64,000 bases of DNA from Chlamydomonas reinhardtii (Eukaryota > Chlorophyta > Chlorophyceae > Chlamydomonadales > Chlamydomonadaceae), in contig NC_057012.1 of the NCBI RefSeq assembly GCF_000002595.2, forward strand, positions 5,008,995 to 5,072,994, in the 5' to 3' direction. The notes below the pieces were generated by a model. The model worked only from the letters and a program-made list of their open reading frames with translations. It ran no database searches and had not been told where the DNA came from. Of the stretch, positions 1 to 11,545 are shown piece by piece (positions within the stretch are counted from its first letter, which is position 1; each line of letters opens with the position of its first letter). Position numbers and translations under genes: made by a program.

Positions 1-1299
1 GGCGGCGTGGGCCTTCTCAATGTCGCTCATCTCCCAAGTCTCCTTGGCCTGTGGAGGCGTGTACGAAAACATGTGGTGTTGGGGCGTTGGTGTTGGCGTG
101 ATTGCGTAGTTTATACCAGCCATGCGGCTGTGGATGTGTGCGTGGTTGCGTGGTTCCGGCGACTGGGTTGATGCAGAAAGCATGAAGGGTTTATAGGGCA
201 GTACTACTTGGCAGGCCAGTGCCGGCGCCCAGACATAAAGAGCTCGCATCACATAGCTCGCGACTGACTCACGTTGGTGAAGTCAACCAGGTCCACCTCG
301 AACTGCAGGCGGCTGCCCGCCGGCACCTCCACCTCCGAGCCCTCCACAGACACCTGCAGCGACAGACGCAGAGGCAGCGGCAGGCGGGCCGACACACACA
401 CAACAGCCCTCAGCCGTTGGTAACTAACCGCATGGGAACAGCAGCAGGCGCGCGCGCTCATGTGCGGACGAACGGCGAGAACGGTTATCATCAGGCGGGT
501 GCGCAACAGGTAGGTGCGCTGCAAGCTTTTGCTGAGCAGCACGAGAAGCACCGGGGCTCGGGGGGAGAGAAGCGCGGCATGCGCGGACCGCGGCGCCTAC
601 CGTGCGCGGCTTGTCGCCGTAGCCGTACGCGGGGTCGTTGACGGTGACGACGGCGGTCTCGCCCTTCTTCATCTTCATCACAGCCAGCTCCAGACCCTCC
701 GGCACCTGTGCAAGTGTGCGTGTGTGTGTGTGGGGGGGGGGAGTGAGGGAAGAATGAATGAGAGGAGGAGAGGGTGGTGTGGATGACGCACTGGAGTTGC
801 GATGATGGATAGTAAGAGTGTGCTGCCCTGCTTAAAGCACGCGCCGCACACACTGCTGCCCGCCACCGCCACAGTCACATGCCCCTCCAGTCCCCTTGAG
901 CTTTGCCCTAGCTCCCTTAAATCAGCCTCCGCCTCCCACCAGCCCTCGCCCCAACAGCCCTCGCCCCTCCTGCCTCCTCCCACCTGCTCCTCCTCAGTGA
1001 CGAAGCGCAGCTCGCTGCCCTCGCCGTGCTTCATGAACACCGGCCCGTCAGGCAGCACCTTGCCTGCAGCAAAGCAACAGGAAGCATCCCACAGGAAGTC
1101 AGGAAGCATCAGGAAGCATCAGGAAGCAGGAAGCAGGGGAGTTTACACAGTCAACAGGCGGACGTGATATAAGGTGTACGGCACGGTAGCCAGGCGCTGT
1201 CGTAATGATGATACCCCCGACCCTAGCTACAGCCCACCACCCACTGGGAATGACGGAAACAACCCCTCACGCAATACACACACACACATTTCGTTTTTT

Positions 1300-1332
<33 letters not shown>

Positions 1333-4300
1333 AATGGAGATTCCCCCAAACACCAAACACACACCTGTGACGCGCAGAGTGACGCTGGCGCCCTCGTTGG
1401 GTCGGCGGTACTCGTTGTCACACTCCACCAGCGTCTTCTTCACCACCGTGTTCTCATTGTTGCAGTACTCAACCTGTGGGCGTGTGTGTATGTGCGTGTG
1501 TGTGTATGTGTGTGTGATCGTTGTGTATTGCATGCGAGTAGTTTTAGGACGCCAGGACGGCAGGCAGGCGGCGGAGGGCAGGCAGGCAGCGCGAGGGCAG
1601 AGGGTTGCTGGGAGGAGCGTGCGGCGCAACTCAACGAGGGAGACTCAAGCGAGTAAGCAACAATCACAGCATATGTCATCGGGACCCGCCCCCCCCCCCC
1701 CCCAAAAAACCTGCTGCTGCTACTGCTACCCCTGCTGCTACCCCTGCTGCTACCCCGGCCGCTGCTCCCGCTCTCACGTTGTTCCAGCCCAGCAGGGTCA
1801 GCTCGATCTCCAGGTCAGCGCCGGGCGGCACGCCGTACTCGGAGCTGCCGGCGGCGCCGAAGCCGTCTGCGGGCGCGGCGGCGGAGGCGGCGGCGGCGGC
1901 GGGAAAAAAGAGATGGCAACAGGTGGGTTTGGCTGAGTGCAGCGGAGTAAGGCCCGGGTGATTCGGGGCCGGCGCGGTGCCCGGCTAGCTCGATGGGTCG
2001 AACTTTCTGTGTTCATCTCAAAAGCATTTTGCTCTATGGTTCGCCCAATACTACACACTGCCGTTGCACTCACACTCGGGCTTGACCTTGAGCTGCACCC
2101 TCTCCCCGCGCTTCATGGTCTTGACCGCCACCCGCACCGCCGGCACCAGCAGCCCCTCCGACACCGTGAAGGTCACGGCCTCGGCGGAGGCGAAGGGCGC
2201 CTCGGCGCCGGCCACACGTGCACTGTACGACACTGCACGTGTGCATGCGACCGGGGTGGGGGCGTGCGGGTTAGGACGAGGATGAGGACGGGGGTAAGGA
2301 CGCGGGTGAGGACGGGGGTGAGGACGGGGGTTAGGACGCGGGTGAGGACGAGGGTGCGGATGCGAAGCCCATGACTGAGTGCGCAAAGGCAAGAGCCTGG
2401 GCACAGCGCCACCCATACACTCCACACACTGTCAGGCCTTGATGCGCACAAAGCGCAGGAGCCGCGCGCGCTTCAGGTGTAACGACCCAATACAGCGGCG
2501 GACACACAGGCGCCACACCGCCCGCGTGCCGCGCCGCGCCACCCGCCCCCACCCCAGCCCCACCCCACATCGCCCCGCCCCCGCCCCCGCCCCCGCCCCC
2601 GCCCCCACCCCACATCGCCCCGCCCCCACCCCACATCGCCCCGCCCCCACCCCAGCCCCACCCGGCCCCGCGCACCCTTGGCCTCGAACAGGTCCTGGCA
2701 CTGCTCCCAGCCGCTGCCCTCCGCCGTCACCGACTTGATGATGCCGCCGTCGCCCACAATGTCCTTCACACTGCGCCACGACAGCAGCTCCACCTGGGGT
2801 TCGGGGTTGGGGTTTGGGGTTGGGGTTGGGATTGGGGGTTGGGGGTTGATCACACATGCAGTCAGATGGGGCGAAAGGAGGCGCACGTGCACACATACAG
2901 CAGATCAAGTATATAAATCGGACAACACGTCCCACCTGTGCCTTCTCCCGCCCGCCTCAGCGCCCTGCCTTCGACCCCGCCTCAGCCCTTGTCCCGCCCC
3001 CTCAACCCCCGCCCCTGCCCCTGCCCGCGCCCACCTCGAAGTGCAGGGTGGCGTTGGGCGGGATCTTGGGCGGGCTGCCCTGCGCGCCGTAGGCGTAGTC
3101 GGGCTGGCAGATCAGCAGCGCCTTCTCGCCGCGCTTCATGGTGGCCACGCCCGTGTCCCAGCCCTTGATCACGCGGCCTGAGGCGTACGGGAGGAGGGGC
3201 GGGCCGGGGCGGGGGGGGGGGGGGGTTACACTCATGATTATTGGGTGAGGGGGAGGTGTTGTTGACGGGAGTGAATCTGTGCGATCAGCACTCATATACC
3301 TGAGCCTAACGACGGGGAGTAATGGACCCCACCGGGTCAGCGCTTTTCCCTCACGTCGCTTACGCTAATGTTCAACAGGAGGGGTTTGACAGGGTGCAGC
3401 GGTTGGGTTGGGTTGGGTTGTGGTTGCGTTGGGTTGGGCAGTCGGGAAGGAGGGCTACATTATGTGTAGGGCATGTGGTGGTGGCATGGGTGTGGCATGG
3501 GTGGGAGGACGGGAGGATGGGTGGGAGGACGCGTGGGAGGACGGCAGCTCGCTGCTTCGCCTTAGCTCAGCCTGCCACAACTCCCCGTGCGCCCTAGACC
3601 GCTGCCCCCTGCGCCACTCGCCCTACTCACCCTCTCCCAGTGTGAACACGAAGGGCTGGTCGCGGTCGCGGCTGCTGTCGAACTTGGTGCCGTCCTCCAG
3701 CGTGCCCACGTAGTGGACTGGGGGAGGGAAATTGCGCGGGTTGGGTGCGGGTGAGAGGTGTGTAGGGGTGTGGATCAGTTGAAGGCGTCTGAAGGCCGCA
3801 AGGGGTGCGGGTGACGGCGCCGGTGAGGCGTGCCAGGGCAGCGGCAGGCAGAGAGACGCAGCGCCCGGCAGCTCACCACCAGCGGCCCACACGCCGGCAC
3901 CCCGCCGCCACCCACAGCCCACACCTGGCCCGCCCCTAGCAGCACCCGCTCACCCGCCCAGTCCCAGCCATCCGCGCCACTCACCGGTCACCTCGTCTCC
4001 CTTCTCGGGGCTCTCCCAGCCCTCGCCCACCGCCAGGATCTTCTTGACACAGCCGCCGTCATCCTGAGGGTTTGCGGGGTTTGGGGGTTTGGAGAGTTGT
4101 GGGTTTGTGTGAGTGAATGTACGTGTGTGTGTATATGTATGTGGGACGTGGGATGGGGGTGGCTGGGGTTGTACGTGTGTGCGGGGTAGCCCTGAGCGCT
4201 CGGGCCTCAATGCCAAACGGTTGCCAAGCTTATTGGGGAGGTTGTTACCACGGTTTCACCTTTTGCAGAATGAGACTGCGTTACCTAGGTTCGCAGCCGT

Positions 4301-5093
4301 CAACAGCGGCAACTAGCACCCAACCTGCCTGCCTGCCTGCCCAAGGCGCGCTCTGGAAGCTTCTGGAAGCAGGGCCCGACCCGCCCCTCATCCGGATCTT
4401 CCCACCGCGGCTGTGCTGCCGGTGCCGCAAGGGGAGCGCACACACTCGCGGCCGCGTTCAGCCCATGGCAGATTGCAACCGCACTGGAGGGCGACCCGAA
4501 TGGCGCCTTGCCCCAGGGTCCCCAAGCCCCAGGCCACACCCCCGCCTGCCCCTCACCCACTCCTGACAGCCACCTTGACCCCAACGCCGTCTGTGCAACA
4601 GTAGGTATGTTGCCTGTGCATTTCCGCTTGACCGTGTTTGAGGCTTGCGAGACCAGGCCAGACCCCGGCTCCCTCCCCCCTTGGCATGCCTCTCTACTCC
4701 CTAGACTCTTGCGCCTTCGATAAATACCCACGCCAGTTACGCACGTGTGCCGGAGTCTCCACTTGTTGACCACCGCAGGTTACTACACACCAGCACGTCT
4801 CCGCGACATGGGCAGGACAGCACCGACTCCGCGCACCCCTCGACAGCTGGTCTACTTTACTCACCGTCAGCTTCACTTCCTTTCCAACCTCATCGGCAAA
4901 GTCCAGGTCGTCCTCCTGCATGGGCTCGCCTGCAAACAGGGCCAGAGCGAGCGATATGGCGGCATGCTTCCAGATACATCTCGCGCTGCTTGTCGCAAAC
5001 GATGCGTTGCTCGCACTTACCAACAACCTCAGGCTGATCCACGGTAGTATCGCCCTCCGCCACGGGCGACGCCATGACCTCGTCGGTGGCCAT
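1..5093 (-). CDS. FKB62: FKBP-type peptidyl-prolyl cis-trans isomerase with three FKBP domains (5' part of gene)
   Basis: Thirteen minus-strand exons join in phase with GT-AG introns: 5021-5093, 4865-4929, 3985-4063, 3631-3717, 3035-3177, 2676-2793, 2074-2232, 1778-1866, 1365-1473, 984-1063, 601-705, 273-353 and 1-48 (continuing off the window). They give 412 codons starting [11 protein letters not shown]. Domain 1 (about residues 47-149) is a canonical FKBP fold: [41 protein letters not shown] and LHFEV keep the aromatic pocket. Domains 2 (about 150-265) and 3 (about 266-396) keep the framework ([23 protein letters not shown]) but have lost the GW pocket signature, so they are probably non-catalytic. 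The last exon starts AKETWEM, which in plant ROF1/FKBP62 proteins leads into a TPR co-chaperone domain; that would lie off the edge. The likely role is an Hsp90-associated immunophilin. The family is certain; the symbol is by analogy with the algal naming. Confidence 0.9.
2540..2672. repeat. GC-rich minisatellite in an FKBP intron
   Basis: Repeats of a CCCCGCCCCCACCCCACATCG-like unit fill the intron beside the exon at 2676-2793. C-rich on plus, it is G-rich in the pre-mRNA just after the 5' splice site. The FKBP introns also hold a (CA)n run at about 1300-1329, a poly-C/poly-G run at 3209-3223 and GGTTGGG repeats at about 3400-3425. Confidence 0.7.
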
Positions 5094-5762
5094 TTCCGAT
5101 AGTGCGATAGGTGCTACCCGAAGGCGTGTGGAGAAGGATGGCAACAAGTCGCGGTGGGCCTGAAAGCTTCAGCGCAAGCGAGTAAGCGTTTCAATACGCA
5201 AGTTGGGCAGTTGGGCAGGGTGCCAAATGCCCAGGTGCGGAAGGTTCCAGACCAAAGCTGCATGGGGGCCGTGCCTTCCCGAAGCAGCGGCCGACTCGTC
5301 TGGACCTAAACTCGGGCCTTTAACATATTGACTTTGTGGAGTTTGCGCGGGTCAAGCGGGCACTGTGCTGACCGGCAATGCCCATAGCTCCGCACACAGC
5401 GTAGTTTGGGCGGGAAGTGGCGGGAAACAAGGGGTCTGCCACGGCCATTGCAACCCGCAGTCGGGCACACGTTCCACCAGATATGCTGCTGATGGTCATA
5501 AATTTTGCCCTTTGATAAGGCCAAAGGGGCATACATGGGGTGGGGGGGACGACAGCGGAGGGTCTGTTGGGACAGCGGAGGGTCTGTTGGGTGCTCGAAG
5601 GGCAGTGCAATGGCACGCGGGTGAAGCCCGTAGTCCCTGCATAGCCCACAGACCATAGAGCAAAATAGATACTAGTGTAAGTAGCATAACGCTGTAATCA
5701 AGGCCCCAGCGGGGCAGTGGACTTTCCTTCTTACGCCTGACGCTGCTCCTTTCCGGCCCGAA
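5094..5762. promoter_or_regulatory. Divergent intergenic region between the FKBP gene and BBIP1
   Basis: These 669 bp separate two start codons pointing away from each other, so they should hold both 5' UTRs and promoters. I see no clear TATA box. A short tandem duplication of the unit GGGACAGCGGAGGGTCTGTT lies at about 5549-5590. No open frame here looks coding. Confidence 0.5.
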
Positions 5763-6129
5763 ATGAGCGCACAAAAGTCAGCAGGCGTCAAGGAGGTGCT
5801 TCCAAAAGCCGGCCTCGTCGTTAGCGAGAAGGGCAACCTGACCGAAATTCTGTGCAAGCCCAAGCTCATGCCGCTCAAGTCAATTACTCTGCAAAAGCTA
5901 GAGGAGATGGAAGTGAGTATTTAACATACCGAAGCCACTAACACCCTGCCCGCAACTGTTCACTATTAGTCTGCTACAAAAACAACCCTTCTCCTCGGTT
6001 TCGCCAACACCAAACTCACAGGCCAAGATTTCTGAGGTTACAAAACAGCAGCAGGCAGCACGCCTGGGCACAGCTGCTGGACCTCGGCCGGGCACTGCGA
6101 CCAACAACGGCGGCTTTACTGCCTTCTAG
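5763..6129 (+). CDS. BBIP1: BBSome-interacting protein BBIP1 (BBS18/BBIP10), 85 residues
   Basis: Two exons, 5763-5912 (50 codons) and 6022-6129 (35 codons plus TAG), are joined by a clean GTGAGT...CAG intron in phase 0. Exon 1 carries the family core: EVLPKAGLVVSEKG followed by LCKPKLMPLKSITLQKLEEME. Animal BBIP1 has the equivalent REVLPK, LCKPKLLPLKS and LTLEKLEKM. Length (85) fits the family (about 70-95 in animals). The C-terminal tail is Ala/Gly/Thr-rich and ends GGFTAF. BBIP1 is the smallest BBSome subunit and is needed to assemble this ciliary coat complex, which fits a flagellated alga. The gene lies 112 bp upstream of BUD23 on the same strand. It is very short and easily missed by gene finders. 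Confidence 0.88.
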
Positions 6130-6241
6130 ATAATTAGTTCTAGTCGCTTCTCTAGCAGACTTGGCGCCTGTGCTGGTCCACGCCAGCAGCCGATAGCCGA
6201 AGGGCCCTGGGCGGCGCAACTTACGTCGAGCGGTCGCAGCC

Positions 6242-9200
6242 ATGGGGAAAGGCGAACGCCCGGAGCATATGGCTCCGCCCGACATCTTCTACAACGAGGA
6301 CGAGGCGCGCAAATACACAACAAACAGGTGCGTCACGGGGGCAAGCTGCGAGGCCTTGTCGGCAGAGTGTGACCCGAGCCAAGGCTGCCAAACCGACCCT
6401 TTGTACGTGGCGCGTGGGCAGGGGATCGGAAGCACGAGCCCCGGGATAAGGGTTCGCGATGCCGGCACGTAGCCGCGGCGTACGGCGTGCTCGGGTGCCT
6501 CAGATTGCTGAGAACGTCGCGGTGGGGTTCCAGCGGCGAACAGTGGACCCAGGTTGGCACCACCACCGCACACGCTACCGGCCTCTTCCACTTGGAGTTC
6601 CGAATGCGCCCCACATCCCCCACCCCACCCTTCGCACACGCATGCACAATCAATGCACCTGCTATTACCTCACCCCGCTCCAGCTCTGGCCCCCAACTCC
6701 GCATCCAGCCACGTGCACCCAGCCACACCACACCCCTCAACAATGCTACCCAACCACATGCGCTGTTCCTCCTCCTCAGCCCCCCCACCCACACACCACC
6801 CACACCACCACCTTATCACCATCACTGCTGCCCTCTGCCGCACAGCCGCATGATCAACATCCAGTCCACACTCACGGAGCGAGCGCTGGAGCTGCTGGCG
6901 CTGCCACAGGTGCGCGTGCGCGCGTACTTGAATGTGTGTGTTTGAGGGTGTGAGGGGGTGGGTGCGTGTAAGTTTGTGAGGGTTCTGTGTTGTGAAGGTC
7001 ATGTGTGCTGGGCAGGGAATGGGCCGGGGCCCAGGGCCAGGAGCAGGGCCAGGAGCAGGAGTAAAGGAGGACACGCGCACCTCTGGAGTTGTCAGTGCGT
7101 GGCAGGGTGTGGGACAGGGCTATCACTAAGGCGGAAACGGGGTGTGCGTACCGTAGGTATGGCGTCGGGAGGAAGGCAGTGTACATACCCATTGTACATA
7201 CCGGTAGTGGTTCACTTCTCAAACTCAACAACGCAACCCACCCCTACTTGTCTTGTTCTGCGTCTTCGCGTCTCTGGTCTCTTGTTGGGAATGGCAAACA
7301 CACAGCCCTTCTCCCCTCCTCCTCCCTCCCGCCGCACCCCAGGACGGCCTACCTCGTCTGCTTCTTGACCTGGGCTGCGGCAGCGGCCTGAGCGGCGAGG
7401 CGCTGAGCGAGGCGGGCCAGGTGTGGGTGGTGTGGTTGGGGCCAGGTGTGGGTGGGGCGGGTGGGGCTTGCCCCTGTCCTCACTGGACGGCGGCACTATT
7501 GATGCTGCGATGTACTCACTCTGCATGTCATGGACGGCTGCTCCCTCGGTCGGTTGTTGCAGATGTTTACATGCCCACCAGACCACCATCACTGAACACC
7601 GCGCCTGGTGTTCGACCTCCTGTCCGCAGGTGTGGGTGGGGCTGGACATCAGCGCGGCCATGCTGGATGTGGCGCACGAGCGGGAGGTGAGGCCGGGGGA
7701 GGGGAGGAGGGAGGCGGGAGAGGAGGGAGGCGGAGGGAGGGAGGGGGAGTCGAAGGCGCGGACCCAAAGTGTCTAGGCGGGTGCACAGCTGGAGCGTCTT
7801 ACCAGTCGGGACATAGGGTGGAGGGTGTGTGTGGGGGGGGGGCGATGGGGCCGCGAGGGGCCACACCGCGCTGCGTACACAAAGTGTGGAAACCAACCAG
7901 CGCGTGGCGCGAAGGAGCGGCGCCGGACCGGGCCCACCCGGATGCGCTGGTCCTGGCCGCGCCTTGCGGCATGCGCTCGTCTGCGCCGCTCCTGCCCCCC
8001 CCCCCCCGCTCCTATCCCTCCCTCTTTCCCGCGCCTGTGCATTGTCCCCACCCCCGCTACTTCAGCGTGGTTTGGTTTAGTTTGGGCTGGTAATTACAAC
8101 CCCCCTCTCCGGGGCTCCGCTACTTTGGCTTGGTTCGGTTGAATTTTGCGTTTCTCCTAACACTCACACCCTCACCCCCCTCGCACACACGCCCTCGCCC
8201 CAGGTGGAGGGCGACCTGGTGCTGGGCGACCTGGGCCACGGCCTGCCGCTGCGGCCCGGCTCCTTCGACGGCGCCATCTCCATCTCGGCCGTGCAGTGGC
8301 TGTGCAACGCGGACCGGGCGGGGCACGACCCGCGGTGAGGGCAGGGGTGGGGGAGCGCGGGGCGGGGCGGAGCGGGGGAGGAGGGGCGCAGGAGCGGAGG
8401 GGTGGGGGAGGAGGGGCGGAGGAGCGGGGATGTGAAAGGAGAGGGGCAGGGGAGCGGAGCGTGGGGTCTGGGGGCAGAGAGGTGGGGATGGCGCGGTGAA
8501 GCAGGCGGCGCGCGGCGGGACGCATGGAGCTGCGTTGCTACTCACACACCGCCCGCGCTGCAACCCAGCACCCAGCCGGACCCCTCGCTCTCCCGCCGCG
8601 CGGCCCCACGCACAGCCCCTCGTGACCCAATGTCCACCCTGCAACTCACCACTCCCTACCACACCACTCACTCCGCCCTACCACACTCCCCACCCACCCT
8701 TTTGCAGCAAGCGCATGAAGCGCTTCTTTGAGACGCTGTACATGTCGCTGCGGCGGGGCGCGCGGGCGGTGCTGCAGATCTACCCCGAGAACCACAAGCA
8801 GGCGGAGATGCTGGTGGCAGCGGCAATGAAGGTGTGTGTGTGTGTGGGGGGGTGTAGATACCAGCCCAAACTTAACCGAACCCAATGCATTAGGGCCTGA
8901 GGGGGCTGGTGGTCGTCTGAGCGGGGCTTGGGGGTTTTGCCGGGCGCTGGCGGGGGCCGTTCCAGCGTGGAGCCCAGGTTTTCCAAGTAGTCACACGAGA
9001 CGGGGTGGGCTCAGGAGGCCTTCCACTGGGCCTGGAACTGGCACTGGCCACCCACGCCGCCTTACACGCGCTCATCTTTCCTGACCCCCTCCCTCTGCCC
9101 CCTCCCTCTGCCCCCTCCCTCTGCCCCCTCCCTCTGCCCCCTCCCTCTGCCGCCTCCCTCTGCCGCCTCCCTCTCCCCCCAGGTGGGCTTCTCCGGCGGC

Positions 9201-10343
9201 CTGGTGGTGGACTACCCGCACTCCACCCGCGCCAAGAAGTACTTCCTGGTGCTCATGGTGGGAGCGGGCGGGCGGGTGGGAGCGGGCGGGTGGGAGCGGG
9301 CGGGTGGGCGGGTAGCCATTCATGGAGAGCGGCGTGCGTAAATCACAAGTGCGAAATGGGGGGGGGGGAACAGGGGGGGTGGACGGGGAGCCGTGCATGC
9401 GGTACCCGTCCATGCCAGACGACTAGGTGCGGGTTCCAACTCTGTTACAACGTGCTAGTCGCAGCCCTGCGGTTTCTGCGGTCCCCCAAGCATACCGATG
9501 ATGCGGACACACCACATGCGGCATGGCGATACGTGGCGCACATACACAATACACACCGTGTGCTCTCTGACCGAACACACGTGCATCGCATACACGGTCT
9601 TTGCCTTGATGTTTCCTTGTGCCCTTTACCCCACACTCGTGTACACGTGCAGGTGGGCACGTCCATCTCGGTGCCCACCGCCAAGGGCCTGGACGGCGGT
9701 GAGCCTGAGGACGAGGAGGAGGAGGCGGCGGCGGAGCACGTGCAGGTGTGTGGGTGTGCGTGGGGGCCGGGGGGTAGTCCAATCGCAAAAGACCTACTGG
9801 CAACCCAGAACCGCGGGGCGGGCCGGTCGGGGGGGGGGGTACGTTTGGGCGGTCGTGGGCGGTGGGATGGTCCCTGCGGTGGGCTGCTGCGGGCGGCTGG
9901 TGCGGTCGTGGGCTGTGGGGGTACCGCGGCCCTGATGGCAGCAATCAAGGAGGCTGGGAAGCCACGGGGTTTCGTGCTGCGCAGGGGCTGCCGAGGCCGC
10001 CGCAACCCAGGAGTGCAATCTCGACCATGCCTCGGCCCAGCATCCGCGGCCTTCGCCACCACCCGTTTTGACGGCTCCCCTCTGTGACCCTCATCAGCAC
10101 ACACACACGCATACGGTACACACACAGTCTCACAAGGTCCTGCATGCTTCCTTCCCTCTTGCTCACCAACACGTGCAGGTGGCGGGCCGCGACCGCAACA
10201 AGCGGCGGCGCACGGGCAGCGGCAAGGGCGACGGCAAGGGGCGGGAGTGGGTGCTGCGCAAGAAGGAGCAGATGCGCAAGAAGGGCTACGACATAGCGCC
10301 CGACTCCAAGTACACAGCGCGCAAGCGGAAGCGCGTCGTCTGA
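6242..10343 (+). CDS. BUD23: BUD23/WBSCR22-type 18S rRNA (guanine-N7) methyltransferase
   Basis: Nine exons join in phase: 6242-6327, 6846-6909, 7343-7420, 7630-7686, 8204-8334, 8708-8831, 9183-9257, 9653-9745 and 10179-10343 (TGA 10341-10343), giving 290 residues; human BUD23 has 281. The N-terminus [20 protein letters not shown] and [17 protein letters not shown] are family hallmarks. The SAM-binding motif I is [13 protein letters not shown], followed by [27 protein letters not shown] and [13 protein letters not shown]. The C-terminal domain has [15 protein letters not shown] and ends [10 protein letters not shown], a basic nucleolar tail. The enzyme methylates one guanine in 18S rRNA, with TRMT112 as partner in other eukaryotes, and acts in 40S maturation. 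The catalytic domain looks intact. Confidence 0.95.
7418..7644 (+). repeat. Direct repeats at the two ends of BUD23 intron 3
   Basis: CAGGTGTGGGTGG spans the exon 3 donor (from 7418), occurs again 24 bp on inside the intron (from 7442), and forms the acceptor and first codons of exon 4 (from 7627). The intron copy and the exon 4 copy share 16 bases. The repeat includes AGGT, as expected if an intron arose by tandem duplication of an exonic segment. Confidence 0.6.
9076..9182 (+). repeat. Pyrimidine-rich minisatellite abutting a BUD23 3' splice site
   Basis: About eight near-copies of CCCTCCCTCTGCC run directly into the acceptor of exon 7 (9183). They supply the polypyrimidine tract, so their number may vary between strains without changing the protein. 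Confidence 0.75.
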
Positions 10344-11259
10344 GGCGCAAGCGGAGGCGGATTGTGCGAGGCGGCGGGCCCAGTGGCCGCAACCTCCTGC
10401 ACCGTGCCTGGGAGGGCTTGGGTTGTGTGCGGTGGAGTGAAAGCAGGGGCACAGGGGCGGCGGGCGGCAGAGTATCTGGAGGGGCGTGGGCAGGCCGTGG
10501 AGTTGGTGCAAAGCAAGGGCTGCGGATGGCATGGCGGGTGCCAGGCCACAGGATCTGCATGCAGCAGCTGCAGCGAGTGTGTGTGTGTCGTGCAGCGGAT
10601 TTTGCAAGTTGCAAGGGCTTCACACGCGCACATGCAGCGGCAGCCGACATGGGGTTTGCAACATGGGCGCTGGAGAAGGCCCTCCAGTGCCGGGCCGCTG
10701 CGGCATGCGGCGGGGCTCTGGAGCGCACACAGGCAGCAGCTTGCGGGGGCCAGGAGCCGAGCAGTGGTTGCACGCCTAGTGTGTGCGCATGGCTGGCTGG
10801 GTGTGGCAGATACATCGGTGACCGGTATGCTTCTCTGGTATGCCTCTCTGGTAGGGAATGGTTGGTACGGCATGGCTGCGGACGTTGTCAGTGCCAACTG
10901 AGTAACGGAGCGGGTGTTGGTGGGATGCTGCTCCGAGGTAAGGGTATGTGGTGGGAGCTACCTTACCCGCAGCAGCGGGTTACGGGTGGTGGGCACGGCG
11001 CGGGACACGAGCATGGCGTGGAGAGGCGGGTATCAAGGAGTTGATAAACTCCAGACGTTGAATGCTTGGTTGGCAGGCCGGCGGCACCGCCACACAGCCC
11101 AACGGTCGCACCAGCCAGTCCCAAGGGTCGTATCTTGTTTTTGGAGCACCGGCCAGCGCACACCTGCTGTGCTTGGGACTTGCAGCGGCCCATGAAAGCC
11201 ATCAGCCCGCTAGGGCCTTCTCTTGTTAAACTACATCGTCCGGAGGGCGGGCCACGCAC
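10344..11259. other. Downstream of BUD23; no gene seen
   Basis: This should contain the BUD23 3' UTR, but I found no TGTAA signal close to the stop codon. The remaining sequence is GC-rich with several long but low-complexity open frames on both strands, none resembling a protein family. Around 11040-11250 the sequence changes character and leads into the inverted repeat. Confidence 0.5.
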
Positions 11260-11545
11260 CAACGCTGCCGCGGAGGCGCTCGGCGTGGACGGGGACGAGC
11301 TCGGCGACCTTCTTTTTACGCTGTCGGAACTATCGGAGGGGCAGCTCGAATTCTTTCCGATAGGCGCTGACAATAAGGCAATCGTTGCGTTGCGCAGTCT
11401 GCGAGAGGACCCAAACGCAACGATTGCCTTATTGCCAGCGGCTATTGGAAAGAATTTGAGCTGCTCCTCCGATAGTTTCGACAGCGTAAAGAGAAGGTCG
11501 CCGAGCTCGTCCCCGTCCACGCCGAGCGCCTCCGCGGCAGCGTTG
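11260..11545 (+). ncRNA. Candidate long hairpin RNA / miRNA-type precursor (132-bp arms, 22-nt loop)
   Basis: Arms 11260-11391 and 11414-11545 are reverse complements with 125 of 132 positions matching. Of the seven differences, five become G:U pairs if the plus strand is transcribed; the other two are one G:G and one A:C. In the minus-strand transcript those five would be A:C mismatches, so pairing is better preserved in plus-sense RNA. Read on minus, both arms encode the same peptide stretch (EALGVDGDELGDLLFTL), and on the right side the frame extends outside the arm to an ATG at 11572-11574. This suggests an inverted duplication of a gene fragment. Long near-perfect hairpins are typical Chlamydomonas small-RNA precursors. 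Transcription is not shown; a plain inverted repeat is the alternative. Confidence 0.55.

Noticed and set aside
6459-6953. Pro/His-rich frames within BUD23 intron 1
   Set aside because: Pyrimidine-rich intron sequence; the flanking exons splice cleanly across it.
10247-11044. 265-residue plus frame overlapping the BUD23 last exon
   Set aside because: Out of frame with BUD23 and running into its 3' region; no family resemblance.
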